Notes: a model not told the origin generated them from the sequence alone. A stretch of 64,000 nucleotides of DNA from Rhexocercosporidium sp. MPI-PUGE-AT-0058 (GCA_020746875.1 JAGTJL010000002.1:930001-994000), one strand, 5' to 3'; shown: positions 33,823 through 45,473, counted from the first letter of the stretch. Made by a program: numbers and translations.

Positions 33823-35342
33823 GACCTTGAAGATGTTGAGGCATAATGAATGTGGGTTGTGCCGGGTTTTCGAAAAATGATATTTGTGGTTCAGATTTTG
33901 TAATCAAACTAGTACCGAATTGATCTAATCTCAACTGGATACCCCAATAAGATGCCCGTGGTACTGTCCCTCAGCCATATGCTTTGCGATAATAATGTTG
34001 TTCTCGACTTTTGTTCAGCGACATCGAGTCAGGGCCGCTGCAACAATTGACGATGTACACACAGCGGTGCCCTTCTTTAGTGTTCGTCCAGGCAGAATAA
34101 TGGCGCTGCTACCAATCCGGCACCTCTTCAATGAGGATAGGCTTTACTTGATTCAAGCCCCCCGCTTTCTCGGATTTATAGGTAACATGGTAGGGGAAAA
34201 ATGCTTCCTTAAGAAGAAGTTTAATGAAGCGGGGACCTCAAGAAGGATGTGTCGGTAGGAAGGGAGTGTGGAAGCTCTTTGCGTGGGGCATGATTAAGTA
34301 TATCTTTTCCCTTGTGGTGGATACGGCATAGAAAGTCGGGGTCAAGGCTTTATATGTATGGAATTGGGTTCGTGGATCTAATTTCTGCAGAGAATAGTCA
34401 CGAAGCTCGCATTGTAAGGGCGCAGCCTGGTCTTCATTTGGCAAGAGACGAAGCAGGCGAATATTGTCACCCTCTGGTGAAAGCAAAGAATATGGGTAGG
34501 AAGACATAGCTCAAGATATTGCACACCAAATATTGAACTAGTGTGAATCAGCTTATTCCGATGAATGAGTCGGACGGAGGCGAGAGCGACAGGGTGGTGC
34601 GCCCGCAAGTGCGGAGACGTTCGCAACACGTGACTTTCCGCGAACCTGAGACCAAGCCTTGATTAATTCTAAGGCACGATTCGGGAAAAGCAAACGAATA
34701 ATTCGAGTAGTCCTACTTATACAGTACTTGCGTTGTGTTATTCATCTCGAGAAAGCTACTTTTGACTCAGCACTCCGTCACGTGGTTGAGATGAACCAAA
34801 CCTCTTCAAGGCTGACAGCTACTAGCCGTCCGCAAATCTCGGCTCTGTCAGCAGAGATTCCTCAGAAGATCTAAGGCCTGCAGGTACAAGCTTAATTGGA
34901 AATTAATTTAAGTCACATAGTGAGTAGAAAAGCTTGTTTGGGACAAGGATGCTTGCACTTCAGCTGAATAGAGACGAGGGGGCTAACAGACCCCTTTGCT
35001 ACTCATTTACTTTAGAAAGTAGTTGCGATAATATACAAAAGAAAGTGAGAACATTCTTGCATTATAATTCCAATTTCAATCTATCTACATATATAATAAA
35101 GTCAATGTTTTAATCAAGTGTTAGATAATTATCATAGGTTGTCAGAAGGCGACGTTCTCGGCTTCAGTGCGTGTGTTTCGCGGACCATCTACGGGGCGCT
35201 AGGCTAGAGTCTAGGCGTCTTTTCGCAATACTTTTCCCTGCACGCCCAAATCAATAGTTGGGAAAAGCCTTCAAGGCCATGTAAATGGCTGGAACGTGTC
35301 TCATGGCAGCTTCTACGGAGCCTTTCTGGTGCTCCACGAACC
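33823..35342. other. Gene-poor stretch
   Basis: Short frames only, for example 33995-34258, without family resemblance. A CACGTG occurs near 34626. AT-rich around 35030-35110. Confidence 0.5.
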
Positions 35343-35350
35343 TATAAGTA
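35343..35350 (+). promoter_or_regulatory. TATA-like element
   Basis: tataagta lies about 105 bases before the ATG of the WSC gene at 35454; spacing fits a core promoter. Confidence 0.35.
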
Positions 35351-35453
35351 CAGCAAAAACGCTCCGTGTCCTACAGTTCGACCAGGTCTTTATCTGTCTT
35401 TGCTTCCTATCTCTCACAGACACGTCCTGCTTGGTAAGAATCCTCATCACAAC

Positions 35454-36720
35454 ATGAAGACCTTCATTTCTTCTGCCATTGCGGCTGCAGCCCTCGTTTC
35501 TTCTACAACGGCGATACCTGCGTTCAACCAAGGGCCCAGCGAACTTCAACGCCGGACAGATGCTCCACCGCTTCCACCATGCTCGCAGAACAACTACGTA
35601 CCATTCACTTACGTTGGGTGTTTTATTGAGCCTAATCCTCAGACTCTGCAATACAACCCCAGTCTCGAATTCAGCACGATGACAATAGGGGCCTGCACTG
35701 CTACTTGCAAGGTAAGCATTACACCTTTCCAAATGTTGAAGTGTTTATTAACGAGTGGCTCAGTCCAATGGATTCAAATATGCTGGCTTGATCTATTATG
35801 GGAACTGCCAATGCGGAACAACGCTACCACCAACCCAAGCTCCCGACATCGAATGCAATGCCCCTTGCAACGGGAACCAAAACCAAATGTGCGGCGCCAA
35901 TCAACGGTTTTCAATCTACAAGGATCCCGCTTATTCTGCTGTGGATCTCTCTACAATCGCCTCACAGTACACAACAAAAGGTTGTTATTCTGAGGGTGTG
36001 GGCTACCGTGCTGTCCATTATCGCCAAGACCAACTTGAGTTCAACGGCCTCACCACTGAATAATGCCTGACAGCTTGCGGTAACAAATACTATCCCCTCG
36101 CCGCCACCGAATACTATGGAGAATGTTACTGTGGTGTTGCACTTCAAGGTGGAAGTGCACCTACTGACTCGTCCAACTGCAACCTGCCTTGCAGTGGCAA
36201 TCCTACGGAAATCTGCGGTGGCGCCGGCTACCTGAATCTCTACGAAGCACCGATACTCCAGACAACCCAGCCCTGCGGAACCTTACCACCTCCTCCGCCC
36301 AGCACTTGCGGTGGTACCGCCTACGGGTATGCCACCTCTGATGGTGACGTGGACAAGACGTTCATCTCGCTCGGCATTGGCAAGAACTGGGGATGGGTCG
36401 TCCAGGGCCCAGTCCCAGTCTCAGGGAACCTTTACATGGGAGCTGGAGGCAATGACATCTCTAAGGCCACCATTGTGGGCACTTTCACTATCGTAAAGGT
36501 CGGAGTTAACCTTGTTGTTACCTATACCACCAGTGCACCGTGGTATATCTTCGAGACACACTTCTACTATGGCACAAGCAACCCAAGCAAGATTGCACCA
36601 GGACAATTTGGGAACAAACACTCTCTTCAGGCGAGCGCAACGGAGGATACCTACACCATTCCATATGACGCCTCCAAGACGACATATATCATTCACGCTG
36701 CTATCAGTTATCGGTGCTAA
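35454..36720 (+). pseudogene. WSC-domain secreted protein with one nonsense codon
   Basis: Exons 35454-35711 and 35764-36720 share one frame of 404 sense codons, interrupted only by TAA at 36061-36063. Signal peptide (MKTFISSAIAAAALVSSTTA), then a first WSC domain (YVGCF, CTATCK, YAGLIYYGNCQCG, CNGNQNQMCGA) and a second (GCYSEG, then after the stop CLTACGNKYY, GECYCGVAL, CSGNPTEICGG). A Pro linker leads to a C-terminal domain with IAPGQFGNKHS and YIIHAAISYRC, shared with the secreted protein at 32693. WSC domains are carbohydrate-binding and often sit at the fungal wall. The stop falls where the family has a codon such as CAA or AAA just before the conserved CL.AC, so a single C-to-T (or A-to-T) change explains it. 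Everything after it is still well conserved, so the mutation is recent, or the stop is read through, or it is a sequence error. Confidence 0.85.
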
Positions 36721-36779
36721 AATATTCCATATGATGATTGGTAGATGTTCCCGTTGAGGGCCTGTACTACGGGGTTCTT

Positions 36780-37224
36780 TACTACGGGATTTGCCTGTGT
36801 CAGTTTTAATAGTGGGCTTTACTTCACCCAAGAAAAGAGTAGCTTTGATATGAGAAAGAAAGGCAAATTGTAACAGGTAGTTCGATATCGGAATCTCGAC
36901 ATGAGCAATTTCCATTTCCGTCTTTGGACCTGAGCCGTCGCTGCTATAGCCTGAGCTGTGGGTGAGCCAGGCTGAGCAGGAGGTGAACGAGACAATGTAG
37001 TAACGAGCATCTGTATTTATGAGGCTTTTGAGTTTGTCGAACCCGTCGGTCGAGAAAGGGATCTCGATACAGCGGAAGAGGGATGGCATGCATGCTTCTC
37101 TCACACTTTTGCTAGTACTAGATAAATCTTTGACGTTCCAGAGTGGGAGAAGGTCAATAATGATACGAGAAATCTCTGTTGGCAGACGTTCGAAGCGACT
37201 GCTTTTCGACGGCTTGATGGACAT
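36780..37224 (-). pseudogene. F-box protein, truncated
   Basis: Starts MSIKPSKSSRFERLPTEISR and continues IIDLLPLWNVKDLSSTSKSVREACMP. This is a good F-box (LP.EI...I...L...DL..LS...K), followed by RCIEIPFSTDGFDKLKSLI as in fungal F-box proteins. After about residue 80 similarity ends, and the frame runs into the 3' end of the WSC gene on the other strand. The substrate-binding C-terminus is missing, so it is a truncated gene. F-box proteins recruit targets to SCF ubiquitin ligases. Confidence 0.65.
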
Positions 37225-37755
37225 TCTGATTTCAGGGTTCGAATCAGTGGATCAAGATCAGGATGAGGGATAATGGATGAGGTTGCATTGATTGGAAAAC
37301 GAAGTTGCTGGAAAGTTTATATCAGAGCAGTCTCTCCCCACTGATAGCTCTCTTGGTGCCTCCAGCACCGTATGTGTTGCAGCACGGTCAAAGCGAAAGA
37401 TGACCACGAGTGGGCTGATAGACCGTCACCCTCTTGTTGTTGATGGTTACTACCTTGGCAATCCCCACACCCCACTTGGGGCCTGAGACCCACCTAGGAA
37501 ATGCAAAGCCATCTAGTCATTGAGGGCTTTACTCCCAGATGATAACGGTCGTCTGTGGTGGTTAGTTCAAATGTGGCTCCGTCTGAAGAGGGCCGGTTCA
37601 GGCTCCTCCAGGTGACAACCTTCGGAGCCGACGACTGCTAAAAATACACGGCCGAGAGCAGCTCTTGCTTTTGAGTTATAACTCCGTCCATGCTCAAACG
37701 GAATCGAAGTTGATCGGACGTTTTATTCGACATTTATCAGAACGATTGGACACTT
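37225..37755. other. Intergenic, upstream of MADS-like relic
   Basis: No gene seen. The stretch 37540-37640 (tggctccg... ggttcaggctcc) weakly resembles 51660-51800 upstream of the second MADS-like copy, so the duplication may include upstream DNA. Confidence 0.4.
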
Positions 37756-38190
37756 ATGGATGCTACGGACGTCAAACTCAACGACCAGGGGGAGAAGAGA
37801 AGAAGAAAAAGAGAAAATGAAGGGATCAACAGGAGGGTAGAAACATTAGTCAACAAGGCTTCTGAATTAGGGGAATTTGATGGTATCGAAGTAGCAATTC
37901 TCATACTACAAGCGTGGCCAGTATACGACCTTTTTATCCAGGGGTTATGCGTCACGGCAGCAGTCTTCCGCAGAGATAGTAAGTAGAGCGATGGTTTGCT
38001 TAAACTTCACGACAGTGCTGATACACATTAGCAAACCACCTATCCACTCCCGAAGCATTTTTTACCAGAAGACATCAGGAAGCGCCGTTCTGGAAAAGAA
38101 GAGAGCTCCACGATACGAGGGGAGAGAGTAAATTCCCAATATGATAAAGCGAAGCTGAGCGGGAGACGTGTGAAGAAAGCAAAGCGTTAA
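37756..38190 (+). pseudogene. Short MADS-box-like protein, copy 1 (frameshift)
   Basis: Exon 1 (37756-37978) encodes KRRRKRENEGINRRVETLVN and KASELGEFDGIEVAIL, the pattern of a MADS (SRF-type) DNA-binding domain (KRR...K.L.KKA.EL...D..VALI). Exon 2 (38032-38190) reads TTYPLPKHFLPEDIRKR and continues to a stop, in the same frame as exon 2 of the copy at 51980. Within exon 1 one extra base near 37905 shifts the frame: the downstream part matches copy 2 (GYASR) only in another frame. Short MADS-like proteins of this kind are common and repetitive in some ascomycetes; their role is unknown. Confidence 0.6.
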
Positions 38191-38724
38191 AGGCCAACTA
38201 AGCCCCCCAGGACAGTTCATGCTATCACGTACCTGTGGCTGGTAAGAGAATGATGGTTTCACATTGGAAGTCTGCCCAGGTGGGATAGAAAATATATATG
38301 CTCGGTTCTACTCCTTCCTACCTGGCAAAACTCGTCGCAGTGCCAGCGTGAGATCTCCATTTATGACCAACTCACCCTCTGCCTCCTACCAATCTCCAAT
38401 ACCTAGCATTCCTATTCCTCCACGCAAGATATTCATCTCTCGGATAACTGGAATCGATATTATCGATAATCCTTGAGTATCAACTTCACGCCAAAAGCGG
38501 TCTTTAAGTTATGCCTTTTGATCCCATCAATTATCGACGATTCTTCTCCATCTTCTTTCTTCCAAACATCTCATACTCAACCATCACAGTCACTCGCTCT
38601 GTCTCTCTCCTCCCCCTTCCTGGCTGCCATTGCTTGGGCAGCTGGCTCCTTCTTCACATCTTTTTCATTACTTCTTTACTCTTAATCGCCCTCGCCGTCG
38701 CTCCCTTCGGTTGATTCAGTCGAT
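38191..38724. other. Intergenic, pyrimidine-rich
   Basis: CT-rich sequence (about 38520-38690) leading to the DUF3435 relic; likely its promoter or leader. No other gene seen. Confidence 0.45.
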
Positions 38725-39545
38725 ATGCGTCGTCACCAACAACCAACACCAAGCTCTGCCTCATCCTCTGACAGTGATGGATCAGACATCGAGAGCTGTT
38801 TTGACACAGGGGATGAGCAAGAGGGGACCGACGCTGAGACCGTGCCGACGGACGTTGATACTGATGTGGATGGAGACGACGAGGCAGACCTGCCAGATCT
38901 GGAGTGGCTCGCTGGAGAGGAGAACGCCCACCCGCCAGAGTACTACCTCGACCAAGAGAATAACTCCGACGAATCCGAGGATGAAGATGAGGACTATAGC
39001 GATGGTAGTCTCCTCCTCCTGGATATGATCGAAGGATATTTCCATCGGTGGGTATCCTATTCTCTTCTTGCCTGCCATCTTCTGCCACTCTTCACAGGTA
39101 TTGCAAGTATGTACGAAGGATCCTGCCGAGGTGATGCAGGCCGTCTCTCGCCGTACCCTCAAGGCCTTCTTCGAGCGGATATCGAATCAACGTCAGGGGA
39201 AGGGTGGGAGGAGGCTTGCAGGCATTTAGTGGCTAGCACGCTCGGGATATACTGGAAAGTCTTCTGGCTCGTGTACGAACGAGCGACTGGAGAGAAGATC
39301 GAGGGGAAGATGAACCGTCACATGCATCGGGTAAGTAGCATTTCCTGTCTGCCCGCTCAGTCTAGACAGAATTATTATAGATGAGAGCTAATGAAATATT
39401 TCTCGCAGGTCCTCAAGAAACTGGCGAAGAAGTACCGCCTGTCAACCAGACCGTCGCCGACGGATCTGCAACGGAAGGTCTACATCGGGTTGCAATTGAT
39501 TATTAAAGCGGTCGTATCCCTTAGGCTTGGAAGATATATGTCGTG
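38725..39545 (+). pseudogene. DUF3435 protein, N-terminal relic
   Basis: The start MRRHQQPTPSSASSSDSDGS, a long acidic region and DMIEGYFHRW lead to an intron (39049-39098). Then, in shifting frames: CKYVR, DPAEVMQAVSRRTLKAFFE, NQRQGKGGRRLAGI, then VASTLGIYWKVFWLVYERAT and GEKIEGKMNRHMHR. After a second intron comes VLKKLAKKYRLSTRP, and a stop at about 39543. These are the N-terminal blocks of DUF3435 recombinase-like proteins. Frameshifts near 39120 and 39225 and loss of everything from the catalytic core onward show it is dead. Its subfamily is close to the one at 62390. Confidence 0.8.
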
Positions 39546-40323
39546 AAGTGAGTGTTTAGCTGGTGTCGGATCGAAGAGGCACTAGTGGTTGCAGAAGAGA
39601 AAGACGAGTATCATGCGGGTGTTGTTGTGGACTAGAGATACAGAGGGGGGACATTCAACGCATGAATAAGCTCGGTGGTGCAGCTGTGGTAGAGGAAGTC
39701 TGTGACGCGATAAAAGGAGACGCTTTGCAAATCAGGCGTAGGGCGACGATGCAAACATGATTTGTCCAGTCGGCGGCATTTAAGGTATCCAGGAGTGGCC
39801 ACGGACTATAATTTACAAAAAAGTATAAGAGATATTGCGGTGTGCATAGATTTAATGGTACTTGAAGTAACTCTTCCGCTACCAATTTATCAGAATGATT
39901 GGTGATTTGACCCGTGACCTGCTCTGTTAATAATTAGTTGGCCACCGATACGTCATGTGTTAGCCGATACCGCTGCCTACCCAACCCGCAAGGCACAATG
40001 AGCATTAGCCACGTTTGAGGCTGGTGTGGCGCAAAGGCGGTCTGGGGTGGGCTAGCCTGATTGAAGCACGGCAATAACTACCTTGTTGAGTGGAAGGGTC
40101 GTCCCGAGAGCGAGAATTCTTGGGAGAAAGAAGCAACCGTAAGCCGTGAACGAATTATGGAGTTTGGGCGAGCTGAAGAAGGAAACCATCACATTGTACA
40201 AAGTATTATTCTAACTTAGACAGTTTGCCCCTGTTTCAATCTCTGGCCTGGACGCCATACTGTCCATGTATACTCAATTTCCATCCACGACAGCTAACTC
40301 CTCATCTGTGATATAATTAGTGG
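39546..40323. other. Intergenic, nothing recognised
   Basis: Short frames only between the DUF3435 relic and the cupin gene. Confidence 0.5.
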
Positions 40324-40917
40324 TCAGAGAGTCTTCGGCGTCGGAGACAGTAGCTTCCTCAAAGCTTCTTCCGTGTCATATCTATCCAAAAGCTCCGTCT
40401 TGAGGGCTCGTATCTCACTCCCCCTAGTAGCATGAAGATCTTCAATCATCTTCTTGGTAGACCCAATCAGATGAGTGTCCGCGAGTTCATAGAAAACTCC
40501 CATCAAAATAACATCATCGCCATATTTTTCCAACTCTTTGTCATCAGCTAGACCAATCATGATCTTCAGTATTTGCTCAAAACCCAAATCACCTGGTGTT
40601 AACGTGACCCGAAGTGCTGTGACCTCATCCTCTACTGTGTATCTGTGATACATCAGAGGCTCAACTATCTTGGGATTTCCAATTTGCAAGGTCTGTGCAG
40701 ATGCTTCAAGTTTTTCCAGGTCTGGCTGATCGGTCTTGTAAACCTTCATCGATCCTTTGACTAAATCAAGAGTTTCCGAGAATCGGGTATGGAAATGCGG
40801 CGGCACTGTTGTCCCTGGGCTCATTGTCTCCACGAAAATGGTTCGCTTTCCTCCATTGCTGGTCGCAGACTCCTCGATCACAAATCCTCTTTGGTCCCAT
40901 CTCCTGTCTGTAGACAT
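40324..40917 (-). CDS. Cupin-domain protein
   Basis: Intronless, 197 residues from the ATG at 40917. Cupin motif 1 is complete: G-TTVPP-HFH-TRFS-E-TLDLVK-G at residues about 35-56, with two His and one Glu as metal ligands. Motif 2 is less clear (around PLMYHRYTVEDEVTAL, with one His). A helical C-terminus follows (KKMIEDLHATRGSEIRALKTELLDRYD). No signal peptide. Small single cupins like this may be metal-dependent enzymes such as dioxygenases or isomerases, but the substrate cannot be assigned. The frame is unbroken with normal codon use. Confidence 0.85.
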   Translation of the reverse strand: MSTDRRWDQRGFVIEESATSNGGKRTIFVETMSPGTTVPPHFHTRFSETLDLVKGSMKVYKTDQPDLEKLEASAQTLQIGNPKIVEPLMYHRYTVEDEVTALRVTLTPGDLGFEQILKIMIGLADDKELEKYGDDVILMGVFYELADTHLIGSTKKMIEDLHATRGSEIRALKTELLDRYDTEEALRKLLSPTPKTL

Positions 40918-41775
40918 TTTGCGTCGTGTTTATAAGGCCGACCGCTCTTGGTGACTGAGCCCAGCTTTTCGAATGAGCGAGGAAATTTTCAGTTCGGATG
41001 AGGGGTATATGATTAACCTTACGTACAAGGACAACAGACCATCTTATATTTACTTCGGTACACCGTATCTCAGATCAAATCGACTGCTCGGCTGTATACT
41101 AGCGATGATCTCTCTTTGCCATCTATATTACAGGCTCTTGGTGATTGGTTTTTGATATCTTGAACCCGCAGCACCAGTGCAGCAAGGTATTCGTTACGTA
41201 ACTCATTATATGTGATCTGCACAGTACTTTGGTAGTCTCGGGAATAGTTGTAGCCAAGACTTCTAGAGAGTTCTTCGATAACAGGGGAAATTATCCAATA
41301 GGGTTTCCAAATTCCGAGCATTATTCCCTACTTAAGTTAGAGCAACACCCCCTGGCCAGAGGCCCTTGTAAATTACGTCATATTATACGTCAGAGGTTCT
41401 AATTGTGATTGGTCCGGAATAATATAGCGCCGCTCCCGCACTCTTGAGGGAGAGGCCACAAGAGTATACAAAGTTACGAAAGTACCTGACGATCCCGGGG
41501 TCCAGTTATCGAATCACACTCATCAATGCAGAGGGACATGGGATGACGACCAGCTATGAACGGCTTGTAGAGTTTCGAAGGTGGACGAGAAACAACTTGC
41601 TAAAGTAGGCTAGAGTGTCACCAAAGCGTATATCAGAAGCGGGCAAGAGACAACTTCATCGCGCAAGTACTTGTCATGGAGGGGCGGGTGGCACTTGAGA
41701 AAGTATCTTGAATTCCTCAGGTGGGGTGGAAGGTGGGGAAAAAGCGGAGGAGAAAAAACCACCCTGCACTCCCGT
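40918..41775. other. Intergenic, nothing recognised
   Basis: AT-rich with short frames; holds the cupin promoter on one side and the OPT 3' flank on the other. Confidence 0.5.
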
Positions 41776-44280
41776 TCAGTCCAGATCCACCGGCCCTGAG
41801 GCGGCAGCCCCTGGATCTCTCATACAATAGTCGAAATTGCCGTCCGCATTATTACCCCAGTATTGAGGAAACTTGACTTCAGGACCAATCCCTCCTAGCA
41901 CCGTATACGTGAGCAGGAACACAAGAACCTGCGTTCCTCCATCGAGGGCTGCAGCAAGGACATAATTGTACTTGATGAACCATTCAGGCTTGTAGCGGCG
42001 CAACCAGAACTGGCTGGCAAAGCCGATGATGAAGTACGAAAGCATCGAAGAAGAAATTCCGACACTAAGAAATCCAGCATATGCAAGGATGATGGGCGTG
42101 TTGATTTTCCAGAAGCCGACCTTGGGGTAAGCACGATGCAGGGTGTGGAAGAGAAGGGGGGGCAGAAAGCCGAGCAGGAGGGCGATCGGTACCAGTGCAT
42201 ACCGGGAGCCTGGAGAGAACATTTCTTTGGCTAGCGCGCCCCACGCGATGGCCTGCGAAGGTGTCAGCAAATTACTGGAAATATACCCAAAATATGTAGG
42301 GGATAATAGCACTAGGTGGCATACTTGGGAGTTGAACTGCTGGATGTTTTGACCGGACCAAATATTGGTGCCTTGGATAGACAGGAGTATGTCCCTCTGA
42401 TTCGTCGTGATCTCAACCATCATGATATAATTGACAATCGAGCCAACCAAAGTCCCCACGACCTGCGCAGAAAAGGTCGTACGCGGTGGTATCTTTGCAT
42501 ACTGGCCAAACTTCAGATCTTGTACCATACTGATACCCTGAAGGACTGAATTGTAACCAAAAAGCGTGAAATACATGTTCGCCAAGGGCTGGCCGGGATG
42601 AAGATATCCCCCTATCATCTGCACGATAGGCTGGACGTTTCCTTGGAATCCTGTCAATGCAACTTGCGCGCCGAAGAAGAGTATAAAGGTACCAGCGACG
42701 GCAATGCTGGTAAGGAAGCCGTACCAGGGGAGCGTGGACTCCGCCGCATAGATGGCGACGAGGCCTAATATCACAGACGCAATGAGGATGGCGACGTACC
42801 ACCAGCTGGGGCATTCTGCATAGGCCAACATCAGTCGGTAATGGGGGTCCTTTTCCTTATCGTTCTGTCGGTTGACATGACTCGGATCTTGCCAGAACTT
42901 CAGGTTCCATGATCGAGGGGAGAGTGCCCTTCGGATACTGCTGGGCGACAGGAAGGAGTAGCCGGTCTTGACATCATCCCAATTCCAGAGCAGGAGATGA
43001 CTTATGGTTGCGGTGACTGCAAGGTTGTTGGTTAGGAGGAACATGGCATAGGTTCCAGCGAAATAGGGAATTCCCTCCTTTTCGAGTGCTGACGGTAGCA
43101 GGACGTTTCGATCATCAAGGATCTCAGTTTGGTTATATATGACATACTTCGAGCTTGTCGAGTCCTGGGAGAAAAGTAGCTGTGACAGGAAGGGGAAGTC
43201 TTGTGCTCTCCATATATTCATGTAGTAGACGCTGAGAAAGAGGATGATGCAACTGATATATCCAACCAGGCTGTTCGTCAGGGTTAGAAGAGGGGTCCAC
43301 AAGGGCTTGCTGGAGATAAACTGCCAGTCCAAACCCAAGGATAGTATTCCGAGGCCTTCGTTGCCGTTCGAACCTCCAAAGATATTCGTAAAGACCAGAC
43401 TGTCCCGCTTGACCAGGCAAAAGATACTGACACCAGTCAAGACTGGCATAATATACTCTGGAAATACCTCCCAGACGAAAATCCCTGCGAATATCCACCA
43501 GAAAAAGTGCAAGCGCTGCTTCGTTTCCTTCCTGTCGCGATGAAGTGTCTCAAGTAAAGTGTTCATTGGAAGCAGACTTGGCCAGATCATTTTCGTTGGG
43601 TAGACCAAGGCTCGGCGGAGAAGCCCTGCGAAGCCGTACCCAAGGCACTGAGACGAGAAGACGATGAGAATAGATATTAGGACACTTGGTGCTGTATCGT
43701 AAAAGAGCCTCTGAACAGCGATCACTTCCACTGCCAGCGCGGTCTGGGCTGATGATGAAGCTATCACGACCATTGCGGCGTGCTCCTTCATATTGAACGG
43801 GTGTGGATTGAACCAGCGACCAATGAATCCAGTCTTTGGAATAGCCCATTCCAAGAATATGCCGAATATATAGCTGAGCAACGCCAGAAATATGTTGGAG
43901 ACATCCAAAGTCACCGGTCGAAAGAAATAAATCGTCTCCATAATAGCTCCAAAGATTCCCAACCCGATTCCTAGGACGAGATTATTAGAACCGAGCCAAA
44001 AGATCAACGACTGTATGCAACACTCACCGATGAACCACATCCGAAAAGTCCACGGGTTGAGCGAAGGGTCATCATCGGCATGCAGCACTTTTGTGACGAT
44101 GTCGTCAAGACTCTCGACAGAGCTTGGCCGACTCGACCTGTCACTACCATCGTATCGGAGAAAATTTTCGTCTAAAGGTGTGAGAGGCTCCTTTTCGGAA
44201 TCATCTGAAAACCCCATCCTGCTTGCCGTCACTCGAAAACTGCTTCGCTTGTCGGTTCCCGGCATGCGGAGCAGAGTCAT
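41776..44280 (-). CDS. Oligopeptide transporter, OPT family
   Basis: Proton-coupled transporter of small peptides or related metal/thiol compounds in the plasma membrane. Exons 41776-42252, 42325-43970 and 44028-44280 give 791 residues from the ATG at 44280; ATGs at 44265 and 44217 are alternatives. Family blocks: NPWTFRMWFIGIGLGIF after splicing, KTGFIGRWFNPHPFNMKEHA, IFGGSNGNEGLGILSLGLDWQ, and near the C-terminus GYLHPGQPLANMYFTLFGYN, KFGQYAKIPPR and GGTQVLVFLLTY, spread over about 14 hydrophobic segments. Both introns (42253-42324, 72 nt; 43971-44027, 57 nt) are multiples of three without stops, so the unspliced frame is also open. They are called introns because removing them restores family motifs and both have good donor and acceptor sites. 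Confidence 0.93.
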   Translation of the reverse strand: MTLLRMPGTDKRSSFRVTASRMGFSDDSEKEPLTPLDENFLRYDGSDRSSRPSSVESLDDIVTKVLHADDDPSLNPWTFRMWFIGECCIQSLIFWLGSNNLVLGIGLGIFGAIMETIYFFRPVTLDVSNIFLALLSYIFGIFLEWAIPKTGFIGRWFNPHPFNMKEHAAMVVIASSSAQTALAVEVIAVQRLFYDTAPSVLISILIVFSSQCLGYGFAGLLRRALVYPTKMIWPSLLPMNTLLETLHRDRKETKQRLHFFWWIFAGIFVWEVFPEYIMPVLTGVSIFCLVKRDSLVFTNIFGGSNGNEGLGILSLGLDWQFISSKPLWTPLLTLTNSLVGYISCIILFLSVYYMNIWRAQDFPFLSQLLFSQDSTSSKYVIYNQTEILDDRNVLLPSALEKEGIPYFAGTYAMFLLTNNLAVTATISHLLLWNWDDVKTGYSFLSPSSIRRALSPRSWNLKFWQDPSHVNRQNDKEKDPHYRLMLAYAECPSWWYVAILIASVILGLVAIYAAESTLPWYGFLTSIAVAGTFILFFGAQVALTGFQGNVQPIVQMIGGYLHPGQPLANMYFTLFGYNSVLQGISMVQDLKFGQYAKIPPRTTFSAQVVGTLVGSIVNYIMMVEITTNQRDILLSIQGTNIWSGQNIQQFNSQVCHLVLLSPTYFGYISSNLLTPSQAIAWGALAKEMFSPGSRYALVPIALLLGFLPPLLFHTLHRAYPKVGFWKINTPIILAYAGFLSVGISSSMLSYFIIGFASQFWLRRYKPEWFIKYNYVLAAALDGGTQVLVFLLTYTVLGGIGPEVKFPQYWGNNADGNFDYCMRDPGAAASGPVDLD

Positions 44281-45473
44281 TGAATGTCGGTTCGGCGCCA
44301 GCGTCGTTGCAGAATGCAAAGAGAGAACGAGAAGAAGGGCGCCAGCGGCGGCAGAAAATGGAAATCGGGATAAACTAAGATGGGTAGCTACCAGAGCACC
44401 GACGAACAAAGAAAGAGGGATTACGAGTGAGAGAAATGCATGAATAGAACCGTCTATGTACTTCTAAGGATAGACCTTATGCAAAGTAGGTATAGGTGCG
44501 GCTCTAATCTGATAGTTTAAGTTAATAGGGCGATATTTAGCCCAAGTATGTTAATCCTTCGCATCCATTCCGAATTGTTTCTGATGGGTATGTCCGCGAG
44601 GTTTCGGCCGGTGTCAGAATTCTCTGGCTCTAGGTGATCAAACCGGAAAAGCACCAAGTTTTACGACCCCCATTCACCCCGCTTTCTCCAGGCTTGTTGT
44701 ACTCCTTCAAGCTAGAATGGTGAGACTTTGGCAGCATGCTACTGAGATAAAAAGCACTCGATACTTAGGGGACGGGACACTTCGGCGCCATCTAGTAACA
44801 TAGTTTCATACACGATAGAGATGCCAAACACGCCACGAGGGGGTAATTCACTTAGCTCTTTGGAACCCAAAGCTTTTTAGTACTATTTATAGGACTTTGG
44901 CTCCTTTCCAGGGTGTCTTAAACCTGAATCCTGTCGTTCGAGATAAGATTTCTGGGGTGGTAGTGGAGAGATAGTTCTATTGCTTAAATTTTGAAACAAG
45001 AGATCTTGCCAAGAGTCCGAGCTTTATTACCAAGTTCCCCGGACTTGGATTGACCAATGGGCAGGGGCGAAGTTCGGACGCTTGGCAACTGACGCCTTGA
45101 GCTTCAAAGAGGTCACTGGCAATTTGTAATTGGCAGCCTTCAACACTCTCAGGATCCTGAGTTTCTGCGGGGTCGGAGATGGAAAGAAAAGAAAGCTTAG
45201 CTATTATGACTACTGTCTCAAGCTCAGAAAGTGCTTCCCTTCTTACCAAACTCCTATTTTGGGATATCGACCAGGTGTCAAGTTTTCAAGGGTTGACAGG
45301 AGCCCGGCAAGAATTGCTTGCAACCAACAACGGCCCACAGCGTCAGGGCAATATGAAAGCTTTTATTGAACCTTTGAATTTTTATTCTCTCATAAACAGC
45401 TAAACACTTCTCTCTCTCCCTTCCTCTGCTCGTCATCTACTAGTCATCGCAGTCCAATATACTCTATTTTATA
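44281..45473. other. Divergent intergenic region
   Basis: Between the minus-strand OPT gene and the plus-strand exchanger. Short frames such as 44977-45249 (minus) look non-coding. Probably contains both promoters. Confidence 0.5.
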
